Source of the DNA: Claviceps africana
Lineage: Eukaryota; Ascomycota; Sordariomycetes; Hypocreales; Clavicipitaceae
Length of the DNA: 64,000 nt
NCBI GenBank assembly: GCA_018360145.1
Contig: SRPY01000002.1
Coordinates: 1-64,000, forward strand
Reading direction: 5' to 3'
Shown: in pieces, positions 37,036-52,295 of the stretch
Numbering within the stretch: the first letter of the stretch is position 1
Layout of the letters: each line of letters starts with the position of its first letter
Program-made: the position numbers and the translations under genes
Notes under the pieces: model-generated
The model's database searches: none
What the model saw: the letters and a program-made list of their open reading frames with translations, nothing else
What the model was told of the DNA's origin: nothing

Positions 37036-38279
37036 TATATTAATAATATTATTTAAAAGAGGTAAATAATTTAGTAAAAGTATTATTAAACTACTATAAC
37101 TTATAATTATTTATAATATAAAGAAAACTTAATAAATAGTAAATAAAATAATATATATTTTTAAGTTTATTTAACTTTATAATAAAGTATTAAATAAAGA
37201 AAATAACTTTATTAATACTTTATTAAAAAGGCTTAATTATAAAAATAAAAAGCTAAATAATAAAGAAATAATTTTTAAGCTATAAAAATAAATAATATTA
37301 AATATTATAAAAGAAACCTTATTTATAAAAAGGTAATAGCTTAATAAAATACCTTTAAAGATATAATTAATCTTAATTAATAAAAAATATAAACTTTACT
37401 TTATTATTTAAATAGCTAAAATAGTTATTAAAATATTAATTAAATTATAAATAAAATTAAGTAATTTTAAAAATAAAGTTACTTATATTTAGTATATTAA
37501 TATATAAAAAATATAAAAAGCTATTAAATTATTTAACCTTTATATAATAAAGATTTATAAATCTTTAATAAAAGTATTATAAAAAGCTTAAAAATAAAAT
37601 TTAAACTTTAAAGAAATTACTAAAAATATAATTAAAATAAATTTAAAGAAAAAGATAAAGATATAGTAATATAATATAAATAGCCTTTTACTATATAAAA
37701 ATTAAGTAGTTATTCTTTAAAAACATATTTTATAGTAAAAGCTTTTATAGCTATATTATAATAATTCTTTAATTAATTATTTTAAAATAAATAAAACTAT
37801 TAAGCTTTTATATTAAGTCTTTTATTAATTAATACTAAAATAAAAAATATTAAAATATATTTTAAACTATAAAATATATTAAAGAGTTATAGATTAATAA
37901 TATTAACTATATAAATAATTTAAATCTTTACTAACTTTTTAGTAATTTTAAGTTAAAGCTTTTATAAATTTTATTATTAAGCTATTAAAGGTATATAATA
38001 ATAATAAATAAGTAAATATAATATTAGTAATTATAAATTAATATATTAAATATATAGTATTTTTATCAATTATAACTATATTTGATATAGTAAAATTAAC
38101 CAAGATATATTAAAAAGAAATAAAGCTTTAATTTAATACTATAAAAAAAATAATATTTAATAAAGAGTTAATATTTATTAATATATTTTAAAGTAATCTT
38201 TACTATTATTTAAAAATAAAGAGAAAACTATTTATAGTATTTATTTATAAATTAATAAATAAATAATATAAATTAATTA
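37036..38279 (+). pseudogene. Gypsy-2 RNase H end and integrase, degraded
   Basis: The first 150 bases carry the end of RNase H, including a K-R-Q-x-x-W-like and a Y-x-x-G-K-E-N-like segment (now YKEN). The integrase zinc finger region follows (about 37700-37900). The catalytic core then has the first Asp codon (now AAT) at 37967-37969 in FINFIIKL and the second at 38159-38161 in IIFNKELIF. The third acidic residue cannot be assigned because the frame is disturbed just where LINE C inserted (after 38279). The C-terminus continues at 61299. Confidence 0.8.
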
Positions 38280-41200
38280 CTTTAATTTATTATTAATTTC
38301 GCCCGCACCGCTACAGCGACGCGGAATTGACTCTAAACCGCTTAAAAAGGGCAGAAAATGATTTTTTATATCTATTTACCTCTCTCTTTAATAGTATATT
38401 AATACTAAAGTATAGGTATAATAAATATTAAAATATTAATAAATATTAATAATAAAAATTATAATAGCTTTACCTATAGTTAATACTACTTTAATATAAA
38501 CTAAGGTAGATTTATAATAAAATTATAAATTAAATTAATATTATCTTTAATAAATAAGTTAGTGCTAAATTATTTTAAGGTTAAATATAAAGGATTAATA
38601 AAACTTATTTTAGTATTAATACTAAAAAGTATATAAAATATTATCCTTTATATAAATAATATAGCTATAATATATAGCTAATATAAAGCTTTTATATCTA
38701 TTACTTTAATAGCTTCCTTCCCCCCTTTAAATATAATTATTATTTAAAACTTTAAATAAACTATTAAATAAATAGTTAAAAAGTAATTAATAATAGCTTT
38801 ACTATAGAATTAAATTAAGTAAATATTATAATATAAAGTATAGCTATATTTATTACTTTAGCTTATATTATTATTATAATAGTATTACTTTAAATTTATT
38901 ATAAAACTATTATTAAAGGTTTTTTTATTTTTAAAATAGTTTAAAATAAATCCCTTAAAGATATTATTAAGGCTATTAATTATATTATAAAAATTAATAC
39001 TATAGTAGTAATATATTAACTCTATAGTAGTAATACTATAGTTATATTTTATAATATAGTAAAACCTTATATTAAAGATATAACTTAAATTTAAACTATA
39101 TTTAAATTAAAAGTAACACTTAACTACTGCCTTTTTAACGTTATTATTAAAGGCTTCTTTATTTAATACTTTAAAAACTAAATAATAAATAAAATCTTAT
39201 AAAACCTTATAAAAAATAATAGCTTAAAATTAATATAGATATAGATATAAAAACCTTATATAACCTTTATTAAGTCCCCTTTAATTATTAAAATTAATAA
39301 AATTAAAGTAGCTAACTATTTATATTACTTTAGAGTTATTTATAAAGTAAAAATATTTAAAGCTAAGCTATATAATAACACCCTTTACCTTTATTAATAC
39401 TATAGCTACTTTTAATTTAAATATATTATAGTATATTATAATATAGCACTATATTATAGCTATTATAATACTAAGCGCTATAAAGCTAAATAATTAGCTT
39501 ACCTAGCCCTAATAAAGGCAATATAGAAATGCTATATAAACTATATAAAATAGCATTCTATATAGTTATAATAATATAATATTACTAATAAGTAATAGTA
39601 TTATATCTATAATATATATTTAAGCTAGCTTTAAGCCTTTACTACCCCTCCCTTAATATTAAAAAAAGATAAATAAATAGAGGTTACTTTATATAACTAT
39701 TACTATAATATTAGTAACTCTTTATTATAAAAGGCATTACTATAAAAATATATTAGCTAACCTTAAATCTACCTACTTAACTTTTAATTAGTATTAACTT
39801 AATAAAGCGTTATAAAGGCCTTCCTTAGTTAATAACCTATCCTTAATATAGATTTAAATATATAGATATTAATTTAACAGTCTCTTTAATATATATAACT
39901 AAAGTTATATATTAAAATATATAGAAAAAAACCTATTTTATACACTTAATATTAAAAACCTATACTAAAACTAATATAATTATAATATAGAAATTAAGTA
40001 TAATTAATAAATACCTCTTTAACCTAAGCTTTAGCTATTATTAACTTACTGCTTAAAGAGAATAAACTATATTATATATTTATTATTAATATAGAACTAT
40101 ATTATAATTAACTTATAATAGCATTAACTAATATATAATTAATATAGTAGGCTATAATATATACTTAATATACTCTTTAATATATAAATTAAGCTAAACT
40201 ATACCCTTTATTAAATTTATATTAGCTATATTATAACCTTAAACTGTATTTATTAATAACTTTAACTAATACTACCTTTTATAGAACTACTATAGTAAAA
40301 TATTATTAAGTAGTAAACTCCTTTTATTATTAATAAAGTAATAGTAATTTAAATTTATTATATTATAGAGTAAGGTTATATAGTTCTTTTATAGTAAATA
40401 TAGTAGTACTATTAACTATACTTAAGCTACCTTTAATATAATTATTAAATACTTAAAGGGCCTTAACTTTATTAAGTTTAACTATATTCTATGGTTTATA
40501 TAAATTAATACCGTTATTAATAAAAAGACTAGCTATAGCTATATATTTAAATAGCTAAGAATAAACTAAGAACTAGTTATAGTTAAGGCAGTAGTATAGT
40601 TTTAAATTAATAATACTAAAGACCTGCTTTTAATACTATATAAAATTAATATATATACTAAATAGATTATAAATAAGCTTTAAATAATAGTATAAGTAGT
40701 AGTTTTATATAGACTTTAAAGTAGCTTTAAACTAAACCTATAGTAGAACTATAAAATAAAGTAAGCAATATAGAACGTAAAAAGGGCGCTATAATAATAG
40801 TAGTTATTATAAACTAAGGCTAACTAATAACTTATAATTAAAGCAGCTTAAATGTAATTTTAGGTTATTTATAAAGAATAGTATAGTTTTTAATAAGCTA
40901 TAGTCTATACTACTTCTATTTATTAAAGTAACCTTTAGAAACTTAAACGCTAGGTATAGCTTTAAAGTAAACTCCTTTTAAAATAATAATATATACTTAA
41001 TTTTCTTTAAAGGGATAGCTTAAACATTACTACTACCTCCTTTTATTAAAATAAAGCCACTGCCTTTATAGAATACTTCTTCCCTTTTTCTATAGCTTAA
41101 TTTATTAATATCTTTAATAATTTTAACTTTTAACTTAATAATATTATATTTTTATTAAAAGACTGCTTTAATATTAATAAGATCTATAGCGTTATTAAAG

Positions 41201-41344
41201 GCTTTATTAGTTAAAAAGCATTAAATATTAATAACCTCTTAGCTAAGTTCTTTAAAGCTTATAGAAAACCTTTTATAAAAATACTAACTTACTTACTAAA
41301 TAAGTGTTACTATATTAAATACTATTTAAAACTATATTAAAGGG

Positions 41345-42120
41345 CTAAAGTTATTATTTTTTATAAACTAGAAAAAACACTAGTTAAATAATAATAGGCT
41401 AAGGTATAGTGCTTAATCTTACTCTTTAATATAGTTAATAAAATATTAAAAGTAATAGTAGTATTTTAATTTATTATTATAGCTAAGTTAAAAGGTATAC
41501 TTTTAAACCTTTAAATAGGGAATAAAGTTAATTACTTTATAGAAGTTGCCTTTAGTATTTTTATAGAATTAGTAAAAATAATATAGCACTATAGTAGAAT
41601 TATATTATTACTTTAACTTAATATATCTATAGCCTTTAATATTATTTACTACTACTAACTCTTTTATATTTTTCTATCCTTTAATATATTTACTTAAATA
41701 ATAGTGTAAACTTAAGTCTTTATTATTAACTATACTACTTACCTCTTTTTTAATAATTAATTAATAAAAGCCTTATTTATTACTATTAAGGTTTTATAAA
41801 GGTTACTAATCTCCTTTATTTTCTTTTTACTTTATATTATACCTTTATATTAAAAGCTTTAAGTTATATAATTTATACTTATTTTTAACTTCTTTAATAA
41901 TATAAATATCTTTATTTATAAATATATAATAAAGGAAATATAGAAATAATTTAAAGATATATAGAGTATTTACTAAAAGTAGTCCCTTAAGTTTAGCTTT
42001 AATTTTTATCATTAAAAAAGTAAACTAATTTATTTTACCTAAAAGCATACTATACTTATAATATTAATTTAACTTAACACTACTATAATATAATTTATTT
42101 AATTAGCTTAGTTGTTTAAA
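41345..42120 (+). pseudogene. LINE C ORF2 reverse transcriptase, degraded
   Basis: Non-LTR reverse transcriptase of the Tad/I type. After AKVIIFYKLEKT comes a segment matching P-K-A-W-R-P-I-x-L-L, readable as LILLFNIVNKIL, then AKLKGIL. Around 41515-41530 a Gln-Met-Gly-Asn-Arg-like site fits the family. Downstream are ISFIFFLLYI (the S-P-I-L-F-x-L-Y motif) and the catalytic site FFNNINI near 41885-41910, corresponding to F-x-D-D with both Asp codons now AAT. Many TAA and TAG stops are present. The same region lies in every other long copy, on the minus strand in A, 2, B and F. Confidence 0.8.
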
Positions 42121-45100
42121 GTCTAGATTTACTAAAAGCTATATTAATAAATATATTAAAAGAAGGTTAAAGTAAAACTAAGGCAGTAATAACTTATATT
42201 TATAGCGTTAATAGCGTTTATATAAAGTTATTTACTTAATAATACCTACCTTCTCTATATATAGGTAATTTAAAGTATAATTATATATAATATAGCGTTA
42301 TATTATACCTCTATAAAAATTAATATTAAAGCAAAAGGTATTACTAAAGTGTTTATTTTTAAATAATTAAAATGCCTTAAAGTAGTTATTAAAGTATTTA
42401 AAGCTATACCTTAGTCTTTTATTAAAATTAAGGCAGTAGTAGCCTTAATGAATCTATATTTAAACTTTTAATCCCTTAGCTTTTATAAAAGAATTAAAAG
42501 AAATAAAATAGTAAATAAAATATATATTGCTTATATAATAGTAATAAGCTAACTTTATTGCTATCTTTATTACTACTAAGGCTACCTACTCTAAGTAAAT
42601 AGCCACTTTAAATATATATTATTTATAAACTAACTATATAACTACTTTATAGAACCCTTATTAGCTAAAGCCTTAGTTCTAAAATAAAAGGACTATTAAT
42701 ACTATAAATATATTATAGTAAAAGCACATTAGTTCTAGCTAAAATATATAGTAGCTAAGTATAAGCTTTACTTTATATCTACCTTAAAAGTTATTTAGCT
42801 TTATAAAAGGCTAACTAAGCATAAATCCACTACCTTAATATAGATATAAATAGAAAAGATTAGCCTAAATATATTTCTTTTCTTTTAATATATTTTTAAT
42901 ATAGATTCCTTAATTTATTAATACTAAACTAACCTTAAAGACCACTACTACCTCTTACTATTATACTTAGTTTATAATTATATATAGCTAATTAATATTA
43001 GGCTGTTTCTACTTTATAACCACTATAATATATATATTGCATATTATTAAAGGTTTGTTTATAAAAAGCTAAAAAAAAACGCACCGCTATAGCGACGTAG
43101 AATTGACTTTAAACCACTTAAAAAGGGCAGAAAACAATTTCTTATATTTATTTACCCCCCTCCTTAATAGTATATTAATATTAAAGTATAGGTATAATAA
43201 GTGCTAAAATATTAATAAATATTAATAATAGAAATTATAGTAGCTTTATCTATAGTTAATACTATTTTAATATAAATTAAAGTAAATTTATAATAAAACT
43301 ATAAGTTAAATCTATATTACCTTTAATAAGTAAGCTAGTATTAAATTACCTTAAGGTTAAATATAAAAAATTAGTAAAACTTATCTTAATATTAATGCTA
43401 AAAAGTATATAAAATATTATTCTCTATATAAATAATATAGCTATAATATATAGCTAATATAAAGCCTTTATACTTACTACTTTAAAGGCTTCCCCCCCTC
43501 TTTTAAATATAATTACTATTTAAAACCTTAAATAAACTATTAAATAAATAGTTAAAAAAGTAATTAATAGTAGCTTTACTATAGAACTAAGTTAAGTAAG
43601 TATTATAATATAAAGTATAGCTATATTTACTACCTTAACTTATATTACTACTATAATAGTACTACTTTAAATCTATTATAAAACTATTATTAAAGGTTTA
43701 TTTATCTTTAAAGTAGTTTAAAATAAATCCCTTAAAGATATTATTAAAGCTATTAACTATACTATAAAAACTAATACTATAGTAATAGTATATTAACTTT
43801 ATAGTAGTAATACTATAATTATATTTTATAATATAGTAAAACCTTATATTAAAAATATAACTTAGATTTAAACTATATTTAAACTAAAAGTAACACTTAA
43901 TTACTGCTTTTTTAGCATTATTATTAAAGGCTTCTCTATTTAATACTTTAAGAACTAAGTAATAAATAAAATCTTATAAAACCTTATAAAGAATAATAGC
44001 TTAAAACTAATATAGGTATAGGTATAGAAACCCTATATAACCTTTATTAAAACCCCTTTAATTATTAAAATTAATAGAATTAAGGTAGCTAATTATTTAT
44101 ACTACCTTAAAGTTATTTATAAAGTAGAAATATTTAAAGCTAAGCTATATAATAATACCCTTTACCTTTATTAATACTATAGCTACTTTTAATTTAAATA
44201 TATTATAGTATATTATAATATAGCATTACACTATAGCTATTATAGTGCTAAGTGCTATAAAGCTAAAGAGTTAGCTTACTTAGCCTTAATAAAGGTAATA
44301 TAAAAACGCTATATAAACTATATAGAATAGTACCTTATATAGTTATAATAATATAATATTATTAATAAGCAATAGTGTTATATTTATAATATATACTTAA
44401 GCTAGCCTTAAGCCTTTACTACCCCTCCCTTAATACTAAAAAGAGATAAATAAATAAAGGTTACTTTATATAACTATTGCTATAATACTAGCAACCCTTT
44501 ATTATAAAAGGCATTGCTATAGAAATATATTAGCTAACCCTAAATCTACTTATTTAACTCTTAATTAATATTAACTTAATAAAGCACTATAAAGGCTTTC
44601 TTTAACTAATAACCTATTTTTAATATAGGTTTAAATATATAGATATTAACTTAATAGTCCCTTTAATATATATAACTAAAGTTATATACTAAAATATATA
44701 AAACAAAACCTATTTTATACACTTAACGCTAGAAACTTATATTAAAACTAATATAATTATAATATAGAAACTAGGTATAATTAATAAATACCCCCTTAAC
44801 CTAAGCTTTAGCTATTACTAACTTACTACTTAAAGAGAATAAACTATATTATATATTTATTATTAGTATAGAACTATATTATAGTTAACTTATAATAGTA
44901 CTAACTAGTATATAATTAATATAGTAAGCTATAATATATACTTAATATACTCTTTAATATATAAACTAAGCTAAACTACACCCTTTATTAAATTTATAGT
45001 AACTATATTATAACTTTAAAGTATATTTATTAGTAACTTTAATTAATACTACTTTTTATAAAACTATTATAATAAAATATTATTAAGTAGTAAACTCTTT

Positions 45101-46735
45101 TTATTAATAGTAAAGTAATAGTAACTTAAACTTATTATACTATAAAGTAAGGTTATATAGTTCTTTTATAATAAATATAGTAATACTATTAACTATATTT
45201 AAGCTATTTTTAATATAACTATTAAATACTTAAGGGGCCTTAACTTTACTAAGTTTAACTATATTTCATAGCTTATATAAATTAACACTACTATTAGTAA
45301 AAGACTTAACTATAGTTATATATTTAAATAGTTAAAAATAGACTAGAAACTAGTTATAGCTAAGGTAGTAATATAGTTTTAAATTAATAACGCTAAAAAC
45401 CTACTTTTAACACTATATAAAATTAATATATACATTAAATAAATTATAGATAAGCTTTAAATAATAGTATAAGTAGCAGTTTTATATAAACTTTAAGGTA
45501 GCCTTAAACTAAATTTATAGTAAAACTATAGAATAAAGTAAGTAATATAGAATATAAAAAGGGCGCTATAATAATAGTAGTTATTATAAACTAAGGCTAA
45601 TTAATAATTTATAACTAAGGTAGCTTAAATATAATTTTAGGTTATTTATAAGGAATAGTGTAGTTTTTAATAAACTATAGTTTTCACTGCTTTTATTTAT
45701 TAAAGTAATCTTTAAAAACTTAAATACTAAATATAGCTTTAAAGTAAACTCCCTTTAAAATAATAATATATACTTAACCTCCTTTAAAGGGATAGCTTAA
45801 ATATTACTACTGCCTTCTTTTACTAAAATAAAGCTACTACCTTTATAGAATGCTTTTTCCTTTCTTTTATAGCTTAACTTATTAATATCCTTAATAATCT
45901 TAACTTTTAGCTTAATAATGCTATATTTCTACTAAAAGACCGCTTTAATATTAATAAGATCTATAGCGTTATTAAAGGCTTTATTAATTAAAAAGTATTA
46001 AATATTAATAACCTCTTAGCTAAGTTCCTTAAAGCTTATAAAAAACTCTTTATAAAAACACTAGCCTACCTATTAAATAAATACTACTATATTAAATACT
46101 ATTTAAAACTATATTAAAGGGCTAAAGTTATTATTCTTTATAAGCTAGGAAAAATACTAGCTAAATAATAATAAGCTAAAGTATAGCGCTTAATTTTACT
46201 CCTTAGTATAGTTAATAAAATATTAAAAGTAGTAGTAATGTCTTAGCTTACTATTATAGCTAAGTTAAAAGGTACGCTTTTAAACCTTTAAATAGGGAAT
46301 AAAGCTAATTACTTTTTAGAAGTTACCTTTAGTGTTTTTATAAAATTAGTAAAAACAGCGTAGCACTATAGTAGAATTATATTATTACTTTAACTTAATA
46401 TATTTATAGCCTTTAACACTATTTACTACTACTAACTCTTCTATATTCTTTTATCCTTAAGTATATTTACTTAAATAGTAGTATAGATCTAAGCCTTTAC
46501 TATTAATTATATTACCTACCTTTTCTTTAATAACTAATTAATAGAAGCTTTATTTATTACTATTAAAGTTCTATAAAGGTTATTAATCTCCTCTATCCTT
46601 TTTTTACTTTATATTATACCTTTATATTAAAAGCTTTAAACTATATAATTTATATTTATTTTTAGCTTCTTTAATAATATAAATATCCTTATCTATAAAT
46701 ATATAGTAAAGGAGATATAGAAATAACTTAAAGAT

Positions 46736-49700
46736 TTATTTATTTATTTATTTATTTACGCTAGCTAGGCTGTTTCTAGCCTAGTATCTAGTACCTCTGC
46801 TACTTAATCTATATAGAAAAAACCTTAGAATAGGGAGGAAAACCTATATATTGCTATAAAGTAACCGCTTTAAGGCTAATATAGCCCTAAGTAGTTATTT
46901 ACTATAGAAGTTAGTGCGTAGCTAGCTTGTTTTAGCTAGCGTTATTAAAGAGTGTATAATACAGTTTATAACGCTAAAATAGCGTAGTAAAGGGTTAAAG
47001 GTCTAGTAATAATAGTGTAGTATAGCGTGGTTTAGTTTTATAATATATTTAGCTTAGCCTTACGCTAAGTTTAGCTTTAATATATACTTTTACTATATAT
47101 TTCCCTCTCTTCCCCTTACCTCTTTAAAGCCTTATTTATTAGCTTATATCTTTCTTCTTTAAAGCCCTATTTATAGGCTATATCTTTTTTCTTTAAAGCC
47201 TTACTGTAGTTTTATATTATTTTTAGTGTAGGTTAGCCTTAAGGGCATGCCTCTTTTTTCTTTAAAGCTTTACTTACTAGCTTATATCTTTTCTCTTTAA
47301 AGCCTTATTTATAAATTATATCTTTTTTCTTTAAAGCTTTATTTATTAATTATATCTTTTCTCTTTAAAGCCTAGTAAGGGTATATAGTAGTTATAGTAT
47401 AATATTAAAGAGGCCTTACCTTTCTAAAGGTTTTAGTTCTATTACCTTTATAAGTAGTAAGCTAAGGTAAATTAAAGTAATTTTTATATATTAATAAGCT
47501 ATTTTATAAAGAATATAGCTAGCTTATTAAAGTTAAGTGTAATATATATATTATAATAGTTATAGAGTAGACATAGCTTAGTATTAATTAGCTATATATA
47601 ATTATAAATTAAATATAATAATAAGAGGTAATAGTGGTTTTTAAGGTTAGTTTAGTATTAGTAAATTAAGGGAATTTATATTAAAGATATATTAAAAGAA
47701 AAGAAATATATTTAAGCTAATCTTTTTTATTTATATTTATATTAAAGTAGTAGATTTATACTTAGCTAGCTCTTTATAAAGTTAATTAACTTTTAAGGTA
47801 AATATAAAGTAAGGCTTATACTTAGCCGCTATGTGTCTTAGCTAGGACTAATATGCTTTCGCTATAGTATATTTATAGTACTAGCGGTCCTTTTATTTTA
47901 AAACTAAGGCTTTAGCTAATAAAGGTTCTATAGGGTAGTTATATAGTTAGTTTATAAATAGCATATATTTAAAGCGGCTATTTACTTAAAGTAAACAGCT
48001 TTAATAATAGTAAAAATAGTAGCAGAGTTAGCTTATTACTGTTATATAAATAGTGTGTATTTTATTTATTATTTTATTTCTTTTAATTCTTTTATAGAAG
48101 CTAAGGGATTTAAAGTTTAAATATAGGTTAATTAAGGCTACTATTGCTTTAGTTTTAATAAAGAACTAAGGTATAGCTTTAAATGCTTTAGTGACTACTT
48201 TAAGGCATTTTAACTATTTAAAAATAAATACTTTAATAATGCCTTTTACTTTACTACTAATTTTTATAGAGGTATAGTGTAACACTACACTATATATAAC
48301 TATACTTTATATTACCTATATATAGAGAAGGTAGGTATTATTAAATAAGTAACTTTATATAAATACTATTAATACTATAAGTATAAGTTATTATTATTTT
48401 AATTTTACCTTAACCTTCTTTTAGTATATTTATTAATATAGCTTTTAGTAAATTTAAACTTTAAGGAACTAGGCTATTTAACTAAATTATATTATAGCAG
48501 TGCTAAGTTAGACTAGCGTTATAATTATAATATACTTTTAAGTAAAATAAATTAATTTACTCTTTTAAAGATAGAAATTAAAGCTAAACTTAAAGGACTA
48601 CTTTTAGTAAATACTTTATATATCTTTAAGTTATTTCTATATCTCCTCTACTATATATCTATAAATAAGGATATTTATATTATTAAAGAAGCTAAAAATA
48701 AGTACAAATTATATAGCTTAAAGCTTTTAATATAAAGGTATAATATAAAGTAAAAAGAAAATAAAGGAGATTAATAACCTTTATAAAACCTTAATAGTAA
48801 TAAATAAGGCTTTTATTAACTAATTATTAAAGAAAAGGTAAGTAATATAGTTAATAATAAAGGCTTAGGTTTATATTACTATTTAAATAAGTATATTAAA
48901 GAATAGAAGAATATAGAAAAGTTAGTAATAGTAAATAATATTAAAAGCTATAAATATATTAAGTTAAAGTAATAATGTAATTTTACTATAATGCTATATT
49001 GTTTTTACTAATTCTATAAAAACGCTAAAAGTAACTTTTATAGAGTAATTAGCTTTATTCCCTATTTAAAGGTTTAGAAGTATACCTTTTAACTTAGCTA
49101 TAATAGTAAGCTAGGATATTACTATTACTTTTAATATTTTACTAACTACATTAAAGAGTAAAATAAAGCACTATACCTTAGCTTATTATTATTTAGTTAG
49201 TGTTTTTCCTAGCTTATAAAGAATAATAACTTTAGCCCTTTAATATAGTTCTAAATAGTATTTAATATAGTAGTACTTATTTAGTAGGTAAGCTAATATT
49301 TTTATAAAGGGTTTTTTATAAGCTTTAAGGAACCTAGCTAGGAGGTTATTAATATTTAGTGCTTTTTAATTAATAAAGCCTTTAATAATACTATAAATTT
49401 TATTAGTATTAAAGTAGTCTTTTAATAAAAATATAGTATTATTAAGTTAGGAGTTAAAATTATTAGAGATATTAGTAAGTTAAGCTATAGAAAAAGGGAA
49501 AAAGTATTTTATAAAGGCTATAGCTTTATTTTAGTAAAAGGAGGTAGTAGTAGTATTTAAGCTATCCCTTTAAAGGAGGTTAAATATATATTATTATTTT
49601 AAAGGGAGTTTACTTTAAAGCTATATTTAGCGTTTAAGTTTCTAAAGGTTACCTTAATAAGTAAAAGTAGTGTAAACTATAGCTTATTAAAAACTATACT

Positions 49701-52295
49701 ATTTCTTATAAATAACCTAAGATTATATTTAAGCTGCCTTAATTATAAGTTATTAATTAGCCTTAGTTTATAATAACTGCTATTATTATAGCGCTCTTTT
49801 TATGTTTTATATTGCTTACTTTATTTTATAGTTTTACTATAGGTTTAGTTTAGGGCTGCCTTAAAGTCTATATAGAACTATTACTTATACTATTATTTAA
49901 AGCTTACCTATAATTTATTTAATATATATATTAATCTTATATAGTGTTAAGAGTGGGTCTTTAGTGTTATTAGTTTAGAACTATACTATTGCCTTAATTA
50001 TAATTAATTCTTAGTTTATTCTTAGCTATTTAAATATATAGCTATAGCTAGTTCTTCTATTAGTAGTAGTGTTAATTTATATAAGCTATAAAATATAATT
50101 AAATTTAGCGAGGTTAAGGCCCCCTAGGTATTTAATAGTTATATTAAAAGTAGCTTAAGTGTAATTAATAATATTATTATATTTACTATAAAAGAACTAT
50201 ATAACCTTACCCTATAGCGTAGTAAGTTTAAGTTACTATTACTCTACTATTAATAAAAGGAGTTTACTATTTAATAATATTCTATTATAGTGGTTTTATA
50301 GAGCGTAGTGTTAATTAAAGTTACTAATAAATACGCTTTAAAGTTATAATATAGTTAATATAAATTTAATAAAGGGCGTAGTTTAGTTTAGTTTATATAT
50401 TAAAGAGTATATTAAGTATATATTATAGCCTACTATATTAATTATATACTAGTTAGTGCTATTATAAATTAATTATAATATAGTTCTATATTAATAATAA
50501 ATATATAATATAGTTTATTCTCTTTAGGTAGTAAGTTAGTAGCAGTTAAAGCTTAGGTTAAGGGGGTATCTATTAATTATACCTAGTTTCTATATTGTAA
50601 TTATATTAATTTTAATTTAGATTTTTAGCGTTAAGTATATAAAATAGGTTTACTTCTATATATTTTAATATATAACTTTAATTATATATATTAAAGGGAC
50701 TATTAAGTTAATATCTATATATTTAAACCTATACTAAGGATAGGTTATTAATTAAAAAAGGCCTTTATAGCACTTTATGAAGTTAATACTAATTAAGAGT
50801 TAAGTAGGTAGGTTTAAAGTTAATTAATATATTTCTATAGTAATGCCTTTTATAATAAAGGGTTACTAATATTATAGTAATAGTTATATAAAGTAACCTT
50901 TATTTATTTATCTTTTTTTAATATTAAAGGAGGGGTAGTAAAGGCTTAAAACTAGCTTAAGTATATATTATAAGTATAATATTACTGTCTATTAATAATA
51001 TTATATTGTTATAACTATATAGGGTGCTATCCTATATAGTTTATATAGCGTTTCTATATTATCTCTATTAGGGCTAAATAAGCTAACTCTTTAGCCTTAT
51101 AGCGCCTAGTACTGTAATAGCTATAATATAGTGCTATATTATAGTATACTATAATATATTTAAATTAAAAGCAGCTATAGTATTAGTAAAGGTAGAGGAT
51201 ATTATTATATAGCTTAGCTTTAAATATTTCTACTTTATAAATAACTTTAAGGTAGTATAAATAGTTAGCTACTTTAATTTTATTAATTTTAATAATTAAG
51301 GGGGACTTAGTAAAGGTTATATAGGGTTTCTATATCTATACCTAAATTAGTTTTAAGCTATTATTCTTTATAAAGTTTTATAAGATTTTATTTATTACTT
51401 AGTTCTTAAAGTGTTAAATAGGGAAGCCCTTAATAATAACATTAAAAAGGCAGTAGTTAAGCGTTATTTCTAGCTTAAATATAGTTTAAATTTAAATTAT
51501 ATCTTTAGTGTAAAGTTTTACTATATTATAAAATATAACTACAGTGTTACTACTATAGAGTTAGTATATTACTATTATAGTATTAGTTTCTATAGTATAG
51601 TTAATAGCTTTAATAATATCTTTAAGGGATTTATTTTAAACTGCTTTAAAGATAAAAAAACCTTTAATAATAGTTTTATAATAAATTTAAAGTAGTATTA
51701 CTATAGTAGTAATATAGGCTAAGGTAGTAAGTATAGCTATGCCTTATATTATAATACTTACCTAATTTAATTTTATAGTAAAGCCGCTATTAATTACCTT
51801 TTTAACTACCTATTTAATAGTTTATTTAAGGTTTTAAATAGTAATTATATTTAAAGGGGGGGGGGAAGCTACTAAGATAGTAGGTATAAAGGCTTTACAT
51901 TAGCTATATATTATAGCTATATTATTTATATAGAGGATAATATTTTACACACTTTTTAGCATTAATGCTAGAATAAGTCTTACTAATTTTTTATATTTAA
52001 CCTTAAGATAATTTAATATTAGCTTATTTACTAAAGGTAATATAGATTTAACTTATAGTTTTATTATAAATTTACCTTAACCTATATTAAGGTAGTATTA
52101 GCTATAGGCAAGGCTACTATAATTTCTACTATTAATATTTATTAATATTTTAGCACCTACTATATCTATACTTTAGTAATAATACGCTATTAAGGAGGGG
52201 GGTAAATAGGTATAAAAAATCGTTTTCTGCCCTTTTTGAGCGGTTTAGAGTTAATTCCGCGTCGCTGTAGCGGTGCGGGCGAAAATCAGCACTTT
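46736..52295 (-). mobile_element. LINE F inserted in LINE D, full length
   Basis: A complete 5,560-bp LINE on the minus strand, from the reversed TAAA tail to GGGCGAAAATCAGCACTTTA. The 14-bp target duplication AATAACTTAAAGAT is at 46722-46735 and 52296-52309. The uninterrupted target sequence can be seen in LINE C near 41947. Its near identity in length and ends to copy 2 defines the full-length form. RIP is heavy in the body and nearly absent in the last 40 bases at the 5' end. The tandem-repeat 3' UTR is of the long type. Confidence 0.93.
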
